Shown here piece after piece: positions 7,506 through 15,561 of a DNA stretch of 54,824 bases (the stretch's first letter is position 1; every line of letters begins with the position of its first letter). The notes under the pieces were generated by a model that did not search any database, had not been told where the DNA came from, and was given only the letters and a program-made list of their open reading frames with translations. Made by a program: the position numbers and the translations under genes. The stretch covers positions 1-54,824 of the forward strand of contig JADLDD010000078.1 of the NCBI GenBank assembly GCA_020846855.1, in the 5' to 3' direction. This DNA comes from Acidimicrobiia bacterium (GTDB lineage: Bacteria; Actinomycetota; Acidimicrobiia; IMCC26256; JADLDD01).

Positions 7506-8588
7506 GTGCGCGTGTGCCTCGTGAGCCCGTACTCGCTCTCGGTGCCGGGAGGGGTCCAGGGCCAGGTCCTGGGCCTGGCCCGGGCGTTGCGGGAGGGGGG
7601 GACCGAGGCGTGGGTCGTCGCCCCCTGCGACGGGCCGCCGCCGGAGCGGTTCGTCACCAGCGTCGGCCGCAGCGTGCAGGTGCCCAGCAACGGCTCGATG
7701 TCGCCCATCGCGTCGAGCAAGGCCGCCGCCAGCCGGACGTTCGAGGCCCTGCGGTCCTTCGACCCCGACGTCGTCCACCTCCACGAACCGGCGGTCCCCG
7801 GGCCGACCCACGCCGCGCTGATGGGAACGTCGATCCCCGCGGTGGGCACCTTCCACTCCGCCGCCGACGAGCCCCACGCGGCGCTCAAGCTGCTGCGCAA
7901 GCCGGCGGTCCGCATCGCGGCGCGCCTCGCCATCCGCACCGCGGTGTCGGAGGAGGCCCGGCGCACGGCCGAGGAGGCGCTCGGCGGTCACTACTGGGTG
8001 ATCCCTAACGGCGTGGAGCTGGCCGTCTACACCAAGGCCGTCCCCTGGCCGAGCGAGCACCCGTCGATCCTCTTCGTGGGCCGCCACGAGGAGCGCAAGG
8101 GGCTCCGCTTCCTCCTGGAGGCCTTCCGCGGCCTCGACCGGCCCGGCACCGAGCTGTGGGTCGCGGGGGAGGGTCCCGAGACCGAGGAGCTCAAGGCCTG
8201 GAACGTGCCCGGCGTCCAGTGGCTGGGGCGCATCTCCGACGAGGAGAAGGCCCGACGCCTACGGGCCGCGACCGTGTACTGCTGCCCGGCGATCCACGGC
8301 GAGTCGTTCGGCCTGGTGGTGCTCGAAGGGATGGCGGCGGGCGTGGCGCTGGTCGCCTCCGACATCCCGGGGTTCCGCAACGTCGCCCGCCCCGACGTGG
8401 AGGCCCTGATGGCCGCGCCGGGCGACCCCGTCTCGCTGCGCAACGCGCTGCGGCGGCTCCTCGACGACCCGGCTCGCCGCCGCGAGCTCGTCGAGGCGGG
8501 CCGGAAGCGGGCCTGCGAGTTCTCGATGGAGCACCTGGCCGAGCGGTACCTGCCCCTCTACGAGACGGCCGTGGCGCTCGCCGGCTGA
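7506..8588 (+). CDS. pimA: Phosphatidylinositol alpha-mannosyltransferase
   Basis: A 360-residue GT4 (GT-B fold) enzyme that transfers mannose from GDP-mannose to phosphatidylinositol, the first step of PIM synthesis at the inner membrane face. The N-terminus MRVCLVSPYSLSVPGGVQ aligns with PimA, including the GGVQ loop (15–18). R193 and K199 in the GRHEERKG segment match nucleotide-phosphate ligands, and E266/E274 form the E-x7-E motif of GT4 enzymes. GTG 7506 is chosen over GTG 7500 because it gives the family-typical start and lies 7 bases after CAGACT, a possible -10. Confidence 0.92.
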   Translation: MRVCLVSPYSLSVPGGVQGQVLGLARALREGGTEAWVVAPCDGPPPERFVTSVGRSVQVPSNGSMSPIASSKAAASRTFEALRSFDPDVVHLHEPAVPGPTHAALMGTSIPAVGTFHSAADEPHAALKLLRKPAVRIAARLAIRTAVSEEARRTAEEALGGHYWVIPNGVELAVYTKAVPWPSEHPSILFVGRHEERKGLRFLLEAFRGLDRPGTELWVAGEGPETEELKAWNVPGVQWLGRISDEEKARRLRAATVYCCPAIHGESFGLVVLEGMAAGVALVASDIPGFRNVARPDVEALMAAPGDPVSLRNALRRLLDDPARRRELVEAGRKRACEFSMEHLAERYLPLYETAVALAG

Positions 8589-8608
8589 GGCCCACCGGCT
8601 GAGGCCCA
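8581..8608. repeat. 14-bp tandem duplication at the pimA stop
   Basis: The unit CCGGCTGAGGCCCA occurs twice back to back. The first copy contains the pimA stop codon, so the second recreates the end of the gene. Confidence 0.85.
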
Positions 8609-8695
8609 CCGGCCGGGCTCGATCGTCCGGTCGGCACCGGCGCGGGCAACGTCACCCGGGGGGCCGGTGCCGCGGGTGACGGCCCCGGTCGCCAC

Positions 8696-8701
8696 TACGA
8701 T
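8696..8701 (+). promoter_or_regulatory. Candidate -10 box (TACGAT) for lemA
   Basis: TACGAT lies about 35 bases before the lemA GTG; the implied leader contains GAGGAGAG as ribosome binding site. Confidence 0.4.
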
Positions 8702-8736
8702 GGGCTCTCCGTTCCGCGAGCCCCCGAGGAGAGCGC

Positions 8737-9300
8737 GTGAACCCCGTCTGGTGGATCCTCATCGCGATCGTCGTGATCCTGGTCGGGTACGTGATCATCA
8801 CGTACAACCGGCTGGTCCGCACCCGGAACCGCATCGACAACGCGTTCAGCCAGATCGACGTCCAGCTCAAGCGCCGCCACGACCTCATCCCCAACCTGGT
8901 CGAGACGGTCAAGGGCTACGCCGCCCACGAGAAGAGCACGTTCGAGCAGGTGACCGCCGCCCGCGCGGGGGCCATCACGGCGGGCCAGACCGGTTCGGCG
9001 CACCAGCAGGCCGAGGCCGAGAACGTCCTGACCGGCGCGCTGAAGAGCCTCTTCGCGGTCGCCGAGGCCTACCCCGACCTCAAGGCGAACCAGAACTTCC
9101 TCAACCTCCAGGAGGAGCTGACCTCCACCGAGGACCGGATCGCCTACGCCCGGCAGTTCTACAACGACGCCGTCCTCGGCTACAACAACCGGATCCAGGT
9201 CTTCCCCGGGAACCTCATCGCCGGGGCGTTCTCGTTCCGTGAGCGCGAGTACTTCGACGCACCCCCGGAGGACGAGGCGCCGGTACAGGTCCAGTTCTAG
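8737..9300 (+). CDS. lemA: LemA family protein
   Basis: The 187-residue protein has one N-terminal membrane helix (residues 4–22) followed by a long helical domain with the family pattern [20 protein letters not shown] and [17 protein letters not shown]. LemA proteins are anchored with most of the chain outside the cytoplasm; their function is poorly known, but they are often encoded next to HtpX-type proteases, as here. GTG start with GAGGAGAG upstream. The pair lemA–htpX is probably co-regulated in envelope quality control, which is inference. Confidence 0.93.
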   Translation: MNPVWWILIAIVVILVGYVIITYNRLVRTRNRIDNAFSQIDVQLKRRHDLIPNLVETVKGYAAHEKSTFEQVTAARAGAITAGQTGSAHQQAEAENVLTGALKSLFAVAEAYPDLKANQNFLNLQEELTSTEDRIAYARQFYNDAVLGYNNRIQVFPGNLIAGAFSFREREYFDAPPEDEAPVQVQF

Positions 9301-9319
9301 GGCCCGGCCGGTCCGTCCG

Positions 9320-9325
9320 TAGGCT
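9320..9325 (+). promoter_or_regulatory. Candidate -10 box (TAGGCT) for htpX
   Basis: TAGGCT ends 9 bases before the GTG at 9335 with no ribosome binding site between; suggests a separate leaderless htpX transcript. Confidence 0.4.
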
Positions 9326-9334
9326 CGCCGCCCC

Positions 9335-10264
9335 GTGGGGATGTTCGATCAGATCGCGCGCAACAAGCGCCGCACGTTCCTGCTGCTAGCGGTCTTCGTC
9401 GTGCTGGTCGCGGCGGTCGCCATCGGCCTCGGCTACCTGTTCCGGGCCGGCACCTGGTTCGTGCCCGTCGCGATCGTGATCGCGATCGCCATGGCGTGGG
9501 GCTCCTACTTCTCCTCCGACCGGATCGCCCTGGCCGCCAGCCGGGCCCGTCCGGCCGACCCGACCGAGTACGCCCGCTACCACAACCTCGTCGAGGGGCT
9601 CTGCATCGCGTCGGGCCTGCCGAAGCCCCGCCTCTACGTCGTCGACGACCCGGCTCCCAACGCCTTCGCCACCGGTCGCAACCCGAAGCACGCCGCGGTG
9701 GCCGTGACCACCGGTCTGCTCGAGCAGATGAACCGCGTCGAGCTCGAGGGGGTGCTGGCCCACGAGCTCAGCCACGTCAAGAACTACGACATCCTCGTCA
9801 CCACCATCGCTGTGACCGCGGTGGGTGCGGTGGCCCTGATGGCCGACCTCGGCCTCCGGTACATGTGGTGGGGCGGCCGCGCCGGGCGGCGTGATTCCAA
9901 CGACTCGGGTCCGGCGGGCGCGATCATCGCGATCATCGCCCTCGCGCTCCTGGTGCTCGCGCCCTTCATCGCCCAGCTCATGCAGTTCGCGATGAGCCGC
10001 AACCGCGAGTACCTCGCCGACGCCAGCGGGGTGGCGCTCACCCGCTACCCGCCGGGGTTGATCTCGGCGCTGGAGCGGCTCCGCGACGACCAGGCCGTCG
10101 TCCACCACGCCACCCGGGCCACGGCCCAGATGTGGATCGAGTCACCGCTCGACCGGGCGCAGGCCGCGCCGGACGAAGAGAAGAAGAGAGGTTCATGGCT
10201 GAACCGAGCGTTCGACACGCACCCGCCGCTCGAGGACCGCATCGCCCGGCTCAAGGAGATGTGA
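9335..10264 (+). CDS. htpX: M48 family membrane metalloprotease HtpX
   Basis: A 309-residue zinc protease. Two N-terminal membrane helices (about 13–34 and 43–58) precede the zinc site HELSH (143–147), with the third ligand in REYLADASG. A further hydrophobic pair lies around 153–210. HtpX degrades damaged membrane proteins from the cytoplasmic side. It follows lemA by 34 bases and overlaps the next gene by 4 bases. The GTG start gives MGMFDQIARNKRRT; the ATG two codons later is also possible. Confidence 0.92.
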   Translation: MGMFDQIARNKRRTFLLLAVFVVLVAAVAIGLGYLFRAGTWFVPVAIVIAIAMAWGSYFSSDRIALAASRARPADPTEYARYHNLVEGLCIASGLPKPRLYVVDDPAPNAFATGRNPKHAAVAVTTGLLEQMNRVELEGVLAHELSHVKNYDILVTTIAVTAVGAVALMADLGLRYMWWGGRAGRRDSNDSGPAGAIIAIIALALLVLAPFIAQLMQFAMSRNREYLADASGVALTRYPPGLISALERLRDDQAVVHHATRATAQMWIESPLDRAQAAPDEEKKRGSWLNRAFDTHPPLEDRIARLKEM

Positions 10265-11322
10265 CCCGGCCGGCGGTGCTGCTCCGGCGGTCGGGCCGCC
10301 GTAGCCCCCTGGCGTTGGGGGTGGCGACCGCCCTGGTGCTCGCCCTCGTGGCCGCCGGGTGCGGCGACGACAAGAAGCCCACCGCCCGGAAGCGGCCGGT
10401 CCGTTCGACGACCACCAGTACGGTGCCGCCGCCGGCCGCGCCCCTCACCGGGCGGCCCGACCCGGGCGGGAGGTCGCTGCGCCGGCCGGCGCTGTCGGTG
10501 AAGGTCGAGAACACCCCGGCCGCGCGCCCCCAGGCCGGCCTCGACGAGGCCGACGTGGTGTGGGAGGAGGTGGTCGAGGGCGGGATCACCCGCTTCCTCG
10601 CCATGTACAACTCCCGCGTGCCCGAGGTGGTCGGACCGATCCGTTCGGTGCGCCTCACCGATCCGGGCATCGTGTGGCCCGTCGGCGGGATCTTCGCGTT
10701 CTCCGGTGGGGCGCGCCCTGCGACCCAGGCGATCGACCAGGCGCCCGTCGTGGTGGTCGACGAGTCCCGCGCCGGCCCCGCGATGTTCCGCGACGGCTCG
10801 AAGCGCGCGCCGCACAACCTCTTCGGGCGTGGCGCCGGGTTGTTCGCCAAGGGTGGCGAGCCCGTCCCGCCCCCGGCCCTGTTCGGGTACCTGCCCCGGG
10901 GTCGGAACCCGGCGGGGGAGCCGGCGTCGGCGGTGCGGATCGGGTTCGCGGGCGGATACGCCGTGACCTATACGTGGGACCGTGGGTCGCGGTCCTGGAC
11001 CCGCAGTATGGACGGCGTTGCGTTCAAGGCCGCGTCGGGCGCCACGATCGCCCCCACCAACGTGGTGGTGCTGTCGGTGCGCTACGCCGGCGGGGTCGGT
11101 CGTCAGGGCGCCGAGGCCCAGCTCGTCGGTGAGGGCCCGGCCTGGGTGCTCTCCGGCGGGAAGGTGGTCGTGGGCCGATGGGTCCGGCCCGACCGCGCCA
11201 AGCCCGCGCGGCTCGTCGACGCCGCGGGCGCTCCGGTCCGGCTCGTGCCCGGCACCACCTGGGTGGCGCTCCCCGACGTCTCGTACCCCGTCGACGTCAC
11301 CGGGGCGCCGCCGGAGGGCTGA
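10261..11322 (+). CDS. DUF3048 (YerB-like) lipoprotein
   Basis: The 353-residue protein starts with a basic stretch and a hydrophobic helix ending in the lipobox LVAAGC (C34 lipidated), followed by a Thr/Pro-rich linker (about 37–65). The rest matches the DUF3048 fold, seen in RPALSVKVENTPAARPQ, DEADVVWEEVVEGGITRFLAMY and GPIRSVR. It should be anchored on the outer face of the membrane. The GTG start overlaps the htpX stop (GTGA), so translation is probably coupled. The family function is unknown. Confidence 0.85.
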   Translation: MTRPAVLLRRSGRRSPLALGVATALVLALVAAGCGDDKKPTARKRPVRSTTTSTVPPPAAPLTGRPDPGGRSLRRPALSVKVENTPAARPQAGLDEADVVWEEVVEGGITRFLAMYNSRVPEVVGPIRSVRLTDPGIVWPVGGIFAFSGGARPATQAIDQAPVVVVDESRAGPAMFRDGSKRAPHNLFGRGAGLFAKGGEPVPPPALFGYLPRGRNPAGEPASAVRIGFAGGYAVTYTWDRGSRSWTRSMDGVAFKAASGATIAPTNVVVLSVRYAGGVGRQGAEAQLVGEGPAWVLSGGKVVVGRWVRPDRAKPARLVDAAGAPVRLVPGTTWVALPDVSYPVDVTGAPPEG

Positions 11323-11340
11323 GCCCCCACCGGGGGAGCC
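11317..11340. terminator. Hairpin between convergent genes, possible bidirectional terminator
   Basis: GGCT, GAG, CCCCC, loop ACC, GGGGG, AGCC folds into a strong stem just past the DUF3048 stop and before the end of the converging protease gene. No T-run follows, so termination is plausible but unproven. Confidence 0.45.
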
Positions 11341-11353
11341 GGTTGTATCGGGG

Positions 11354-13039
11354 TCAGCCGATCGTGAAGGCGTGCCGGCCGCCCCAGCCGTCGACGACGA
11401 TCCCGCTCTCGCCGTCGGGCGCGATCGTCACGCCGCGGGCGATGTCCCAGCCCTTCCAGTAGGGGCCGCCGTGGACCGGAGGGGCGTTCCCGAAGCGGTG
11501 CAGGCCGCCCCACCCGTCGAGCACGTAGCCACCCTCGCCACCGGGTAGGAGGGCTACGTCGCGTGCGATGTCCCAGCCCTTCCAGTACGGACCGCCCGCG
11601 AGGGCCGGAGCGCCGCCGAAGCGATGTAGGCCGCCCCACCCGTCGAGGACGTAGCCCTGGGCGGTGCCCTCCACCACGGCCACGCCCCGGGCGATGTCCC
11701 AGCCCTTCCAGTAGGGGCCCCCGGAGGCGGCCGGCGCCCCTCCGAATCGGTGGAGGCCGCCCCACCCGTCGAGGACGTACCCCCGGCGGTAGCCGGTGAG
11801 CGCCAGGCCGCGGGCGATGTCCCAGCCCCGCCAGTAGGGGGTGCCCGACAGGCGGGGCGCCAGACCGGTCGGGTGGACGCCTCCCCAACCGTCGAGGAGG
11901 TAGGGGCCCCAACCGTCGGGGCCGTAGGCCACCGACCGCGCGATGTCCCAGCCTCTCCAGTACGGGCCGCCCAGCACCTGGCCCAGCCACGGGAGCGAGG
12001 CCGGAGCCCGGGCGTACACGTCGTAGTCGGCGGGGCTGCACCCGATCGGGCCGTGGCTGACCACGCCGACCAGGTACCACTCGCCGTCGGACTCGACGGC
12101 CAGGCCGCCTCCGCTGTCGCCCTGGCAGGAGACCTGGGTGCTCTGGGTGTCGCGGGCGCAGAGCATCGTCGCGCCGTCGAAGCCGGGGCTGGACGAGCAG
12201 ACCGCGTTCGCCTGGAGGTTGGTGGACCCCTTCAGGAGCTCGTCGGTCCACTCCTGGCAGGACCCGTCGGGAAGGGTGGACGTGCAACCCCACCCCACCA
12301 CCTGGGCCTCGAGGCCCACCTGGAGCAGCGACGGGTCCGCCAGGGCGATCCACGGCTGCGCCGAGGGCCGGCTGAGGCGCAGGAGCGCGAAGTCGTAGCG
12401 CATGTGGGTCAGGGAGTAGCCGGGGTGGACCGAGATCGACGCGACCCGGATGCGTTCGCCGCCGCTCCCGCTCAGGTGCGTGCGTCCGAGGATCACGTCC
12501 ACCTGGTAGGGAGCGAGGTCGGGGTCGGTGACGCAGTGGGCGGCCGTGAGCACCAGGTCGGGGCCGATGAGGCTGCCCCCGCAGAACTGGGCGAAGTACC
12601 CGTTGGGCTCCGAGGAGAAGGCGATGGCGGCCACCCACGGGGCGTCGGCCAGCGTCGCCGGTACCCCTCCCACGATCGCCCCGCCGATCCCACCGCCGCC
12701 GGCGGGTGCACGGTCAGGGGCCGGGGTGGAGGCCGGCGGCGAAGCCGGGATCGCCGGCGCCGGCTCCGGTGCCGGTGCCGCCGCCTGGGGTGACGGGTCG
12801 GCCGGAGCGGCCGCGGCCGCCGGGGGTGGGGCGGTGGGCGCCGGGGACGCGGGGCCGGGAACCGGCGTCGCCCCGACCGGTCGCCACGTGCCCGGCGCGA
12901 GGGCCAGGGCCGCCACCGCCAGGGCCGAGGTGGCTACGAGGGCCCGTGACGACCACCGCCGGGGCCCGCGCCCGGGGATCGGGTCGCTCTCGTCCCGTCG
13001 TGTCGCGTAGCGCCTCACGTGCCGCAGCCGGTGGAGCAT
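11354..13039 (-). CDS. Secreted trypsin-like serine protease with five C-terminal GWDIARG/DGWGG repeats
   Basis: A 561-residue protein: a signal or membrane helix near 31–50, a Pro/Ala linker (about 57–118), an activation-type IVGG (122–125), then an S1 protease domain with H168 (LTAAHC), D216 (DFALL) and S309 (GDSGG). Residues from about 357 to the end form five repeats of about 40 residues built on PYW(K/R)GWDIARG...VLDGWGGLHRFGGAP, likely a β-repeat binding module. ATG 13039 is chosen because GAAGGG lies upstream. It converges with the DUF3048 gene. Substrate unknown. Confidence 0.9.
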   Translation of the reverse strand: MLHRLRHVRRYATRRDESDPIPGRGPRRWSSRALVATSALAVAALALAPGTWRPVGATPVPGPASPAPTAPPPAAAAAPADPSPQAAAPAPEPAPAIPASPPASTPAPDRAPAGGGGIGGAIVGGVPATLADAPWVAAIAFSSEPNGYFAQFCGGSLIGPDLVLTAAHCVTDPDLAPYQVDVILGRTHLSGSGGERIRVASISVHPGYSLTHMRYDFALLRLSRPSAQPWIALADPSLLQVGLEAQVVGWGCTSTLPDGSCQEWTDELLKGSTNLQANAVCSSSPGFDGATMLCARDTQSTQVSCQGDSGGGLAVESDGEWYLVGVVSHGPIGCSPADYDVYARAPASLPWLGQVLGGPYWRGWDIARSVAYGPDGWGPYLLDGWGGVHPTGLAPRLSGTPYWRGWDIARGLALTGYRRGYVLDGWGGLHRFGGAPAASGGPYWKGWDIARGVAVVEGTAQGYVLDGWGGLHRFGGAPALAGGPYWKGWDIARDVALLPGGEGGYVLDGWGGLHRFGNAPPVHGGPYWKGWDIARGVTIAPDGESGIVVDGWGGRHAFTIG

Positions 13040-13115
13040 CGTCTGCCCTTCGTCGTGCCGACCGCGCGTCGGCCGTCGTTGGGGTGCAATCGCCCGCACC
13101 CGATCGGAAGCGGCG

Positions 13116-13121
13116 AGGCTA
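13116..13121 (-). promoter_or_regulatory. Candidate -10 box (TAGCCT) for the serine protease
   Basis: On the minus strand TAGCCT lies about 77 bases upstream of the ATG at 13039, in the region shared with the divergent pdxS promoter. Confidence 0.35.
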
Positions 13122-13272
13122 CCGGTGGGGGCGCGACACCGCCACGGCCGTCCGCCCTTCAGTCGAACGTTGGGCAGTTCGGTGTCGTCCGGGCGGCGCG
13201 CTTCGTCCCGACGGCCCGTGGACGCGGCGCGGATCCGAGCGAAACCCGTTCGGGACCGGACGCCCTCTCCGG

Positions 13273-13278
13273 TAGGAT
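13273..13278 (+). promoter_or_regulatory. Candidate -10 box (TAGGAT) for pdxS
   Basis: TAGGAT ends 6 bases before the pdxS ATG with no ribosome binding site between, one of the clearest leaderless arrangements in the window. Confidence 0.55.
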
Positions 13279-13284
13279 CGAGGC

Positions 13285-14193
13285 ATGCCCGACCAGCACG
13301 TAGACCCCGCCCCCGGCGCCACCACGGGCACCGCGCGCGTAAAGCGCGGCCTGGCGGAGATGCTGCGCGGCGGTGTCATCATGGACGTCGTCACCCCCGA
13401 CCAGGCCCGCGTCGCCGAGGACGCCGGGGCGGTGGCGGTGATGGCGCTCGAACGGGTCCCCGCCGACATCCGCCGCGACGGCGGCGTGGCCCGCATGAGC
13501 GACCCGGCGATGATCGAGGGCATCCAGGCCGCGGTCACCATCCCGGTGATGGCCAAGTGCCGGATCGGCCACTTCGCCGAGGCCCAGGTGCTGCAGTCGC
13601 TCGGCGTCGACTACGTCGACGAGTCCGAGGTCCTCACCCCCGCCGACGAGGCCCACCACGTCGACAAGTGGGCCTTCACCGTGCCCTTCGTGTGCGGGGC
13701 GACCAACCTCGGCGAGGCGCTGCGGCGCATCTCCGAGGGCGCCTGCATGATCCGCTCCAAGGGCGAGGCCGGTACCGGCAACATCGTCGAGGCGGTCCGC
13801 CACCTGCGCTCGATCCTGGGCGAGATCCGCCGGCTCACCGTCGCGTCCCCCGAGGAGCTGTTCGCGGCGGCGAAGGAGCACCGCGCCCCCGTCGAGCTGG
13901 TGCAGGAGGTCGCCGGGCGCGGCGAGCTGCCCGTCCCCCTCTTCTGTGCCGGGGGAATCGCCACCCCCGCCGACGCCTCGCTCGTGATGCAGCTCGGGGC
14001 CCAGGCCGTCTTCGTCGGCTCGGGGATCTTCAAGAGCGACGACCCGGCCCCGCGGGCCAAGGCGATCGTCGAGGCCACCACCCACTACGCCGACGCCTCG
14101 ATCGTCGCCAAGGTGTCGCGGGGCCTCGGCGAGGCGATGCGCGGCGAGGAGATCGGCACGCTCGACGTGAAGCTCGCCGAGCGGGGCTGGTGA
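13285..14193 (+). CDS. pdxS: Pyridoxal 5'-phosphate synthase, lyase subunit
   Basis: The 302-residue TIM-barrel subunit makes PLP from ribose 5-phosphate, glyceraldehyde 3-phosphate and ammonia delivered by PdxT. The Schiff-base lysine is K91 in VMAKCRIGH; the second active lysine lies in the SKGEAGTGN stretch, and the motif [12 protein letters not shown] is intact. The first 18 residues are a variable extension. The gene is leaderless by sequence (TAGGAT 6 bases before ATG) and is followed 43 bases later by pdxT. Confidence 0.97.
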   Translation: MPDQHVDPAPGATTGTARVKRGLAEMLRGGVIMDVVTPDQARVAEDAGAVAVMALERVPADIRRDGGVARMSDPAMIEGIQAAVTIPVMAKCRIGHFAEAQVLQSLGVDYVDESEVLTPADEAHHVDKWAFTVPFVCGATNLGEALRRISEGACMIRSKGEAGTGNIVEAVRHLRSILGEIRRLTVASPEELFAAAKEHRAPVELVQEVAGRGELPVPLFCAGGIATPADASLVMQLGAQAVFVGSGIFKSDDPAPRAKAIVEATTHYADASIVAKVSRGLGEAMRGEEIGTLDVKLAERGW

Positions 14194-14236
14194 GGAGCTG
14201 AGCTCGTGACCGGCGATTCGAGGCCGCCAGGCGGCC

Positions 14237-14809
14237 ATGGTGAAGGTCGGGGTGCTGGCCCTGCAGGGGGCGTTCCGGGAGCATCGTGAGGTGTTGGCCG
14301 CGCTGTCGGCCGACACCGTCGAGGTGCGCACCCCGGAGGCGCTGAGCGGGATCGGCGCGTTGGTGCTTCCCGGCGGCGAGTCCACCACGATGACTCGCCT
14401 GCTGCGCACCTCGGGCCTCCACGGCGCGCTCTCGGAGGTGCTCCGCGACGGCCTGCCGTGCCTGGCCACGTGCGCCGGGCTGATCCTCCTGGCCTCCGAG
14501 GTCCTCGACGGCCGGGCCGACCAGGAGCCGCTCGGGGTCCTCGACGTCTCCGTCCGGCGCAACGGCTATGGCCGCCAGCTCGAGAGCTTCGAGGCCCCGC
14601 TCGACGTCGAGGGCCTCGCGGGGCCGTTCCCCGGGGTCTTCATCCGGGCGCCGGTCATCGAGCGCACCGGGCCGGGCGTGGCGGTGCTCGCCCGCCACGA
14701 CGGCCGTCCCGTGCTCGTCCGCCGGGGGCCCGTCTGGGCCTCGACCTTCCATCCCGAGCTGGCGGGCGACCTCCGGCTCCACGAGCTCTTCCTCAAGGAG
14801 GTGGCCTGA
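14237..14809 (+). CDS. pdxT: Pyridoxal 5'-phosphate synthase, glutaminase subunit
   Basis: The 190-residue class I glutaminase supplies ammonia to PdxS. The triad is C79 (in LATCAGL), H172 and E174 (FHPEL). The nucleophile elbow reads ATCAG where GTCAG is usual, a minor change. The GGEST loop (47–51) is intact. The stop overlaps the yebC start by one base (TGATG), and AAGGAG inside the pdxT end serves yebC, so the two are translationally coupled. Confidence 0.96.
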   Translation: MVKVGVLALQGAFREHREVLAALSADTVEVRTPEALSGIGALVLPGGESTTMTRLLRTSGLHGALSEVLRDGLPCLATCAGLILLASEVLDGRADQEPLGVLDVSVRRNGYGRQLESFEAPLDVEGLAGPFPGVFIRAPVIERTGPGVAVLARHDGRPVLVRRGPVWASTFHPELAGDLRLHELFLKEVA

Positions 14810-15561
14810 TGTCCGGGCACTCGAAGTGGCATTCGATCAAGCACCAGAAGGGGGCGGCCGACGCCGCCCGCGGCAAGCTCTTCGCGCGCCTGGCCCGCCA
14901 GATCGAGGTGGCGGCCCGCGCCGGCGGGGGTGACATCGAAGCGAACCCGACCCTGCGCACGATGGTCCAGAAGGCCCGCGACGCCTCGATGCCCAAGGAC
15001 AACATCGACCGGGCGATCAAGCGCGGGACGGGCGAGCTCGAGGGCGTCACCTACGAGGCCGTCACCTACGAGGGCTACGCCCCCAACGGCGTGGCCGTCT
15101 ACGTGGAGGCGCTCACCGACAACCGCACCCGCACCGGTGCCGAGGTGAAGAACATCTTCAGCCGCAACGGCGGCTCGCTCGCGGAACCGGGTGCCGTGGG
15201 CTGGCAGTTCGAGCGCAAGGGGGCGATCACCGTCGACAAGGCGGCCGCGTCCGAGGACGACCTGATGCTCGCCGCGCTCGAGGCGGGCGCCGAGGACCTC
15301 GCCGACCAGTCCGACACGTGGCTGGTCACCACGCCCCCGACCGATCTCCACACCGTCACCGAGGCGCTGACCGCCGCCGGGATCGAGTTCGTCAACGCGG
15401 ACCTGACGATGATCGCCTCGACCACGGTCGCGATCTCCGACGCCTCGGCGGCCAAGCAGGTGCTGCGGGTCGTCGACGCGCTCGAGGAGCACGACGACGT
15501 GCAGAACGTGTACGCCAACTTCGACGTGGCCGACGACGTGCTCCAGGCGGTGATGGCGTGA
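14809..15561 (+). CDS. yebC: YebC/PmpR family protein
   Basis: The 250-residue product begins with the family-defining MSGHSKWHSIKHQKG and keeps the KGTGELEG and RNGGSLAEPGAVGW-like segments. YebC proteins were long described as transcription regulators, and some members now have a described role in translation of difficult sequences such as proline runs. It sits between pdxT and the peroxiredoxin gene, which begins within its stop codon (GTGA), upstream of ruvC, a widely conserved neighbourhood. Confidence 0.95.
   Translation: MSGHSKWHSIKHQKGAADAARGKLFARLARQIEVAARAGGGDIEANPTLRTMVQKARDASMPKDNIDRAIKRGTGELEGVTYEAVTYEGYAPNGVAVYVEALTDNRTRTGAEVKNIFSRNGGSLAEPGAVGWQFERKGAITVDKAAASEDDLMLAALEAGAEDLADQSDTWLVTTPPTDLHTVTEALTAAGIEFVNADLTMIASTTVAISDASAAKQVLRVVDALEEHDDVQNVYANFDVADDVLQAVMA

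Noticed and set aside
5219-7966. Long minus-strand open frame over the PIM block
   Set aside because: Antisense to pgsA, the acyltransferase and pimA; low-complexity Arg/Gly/Ala translation and no recognisable domain.
7500-8588. pimA start at GTG 7500
   Set aside because: GTG 7506 gives the family-typical N-terminus and correct distance to a possible -10; the 7500 start adds only two residues and is too close to that box.
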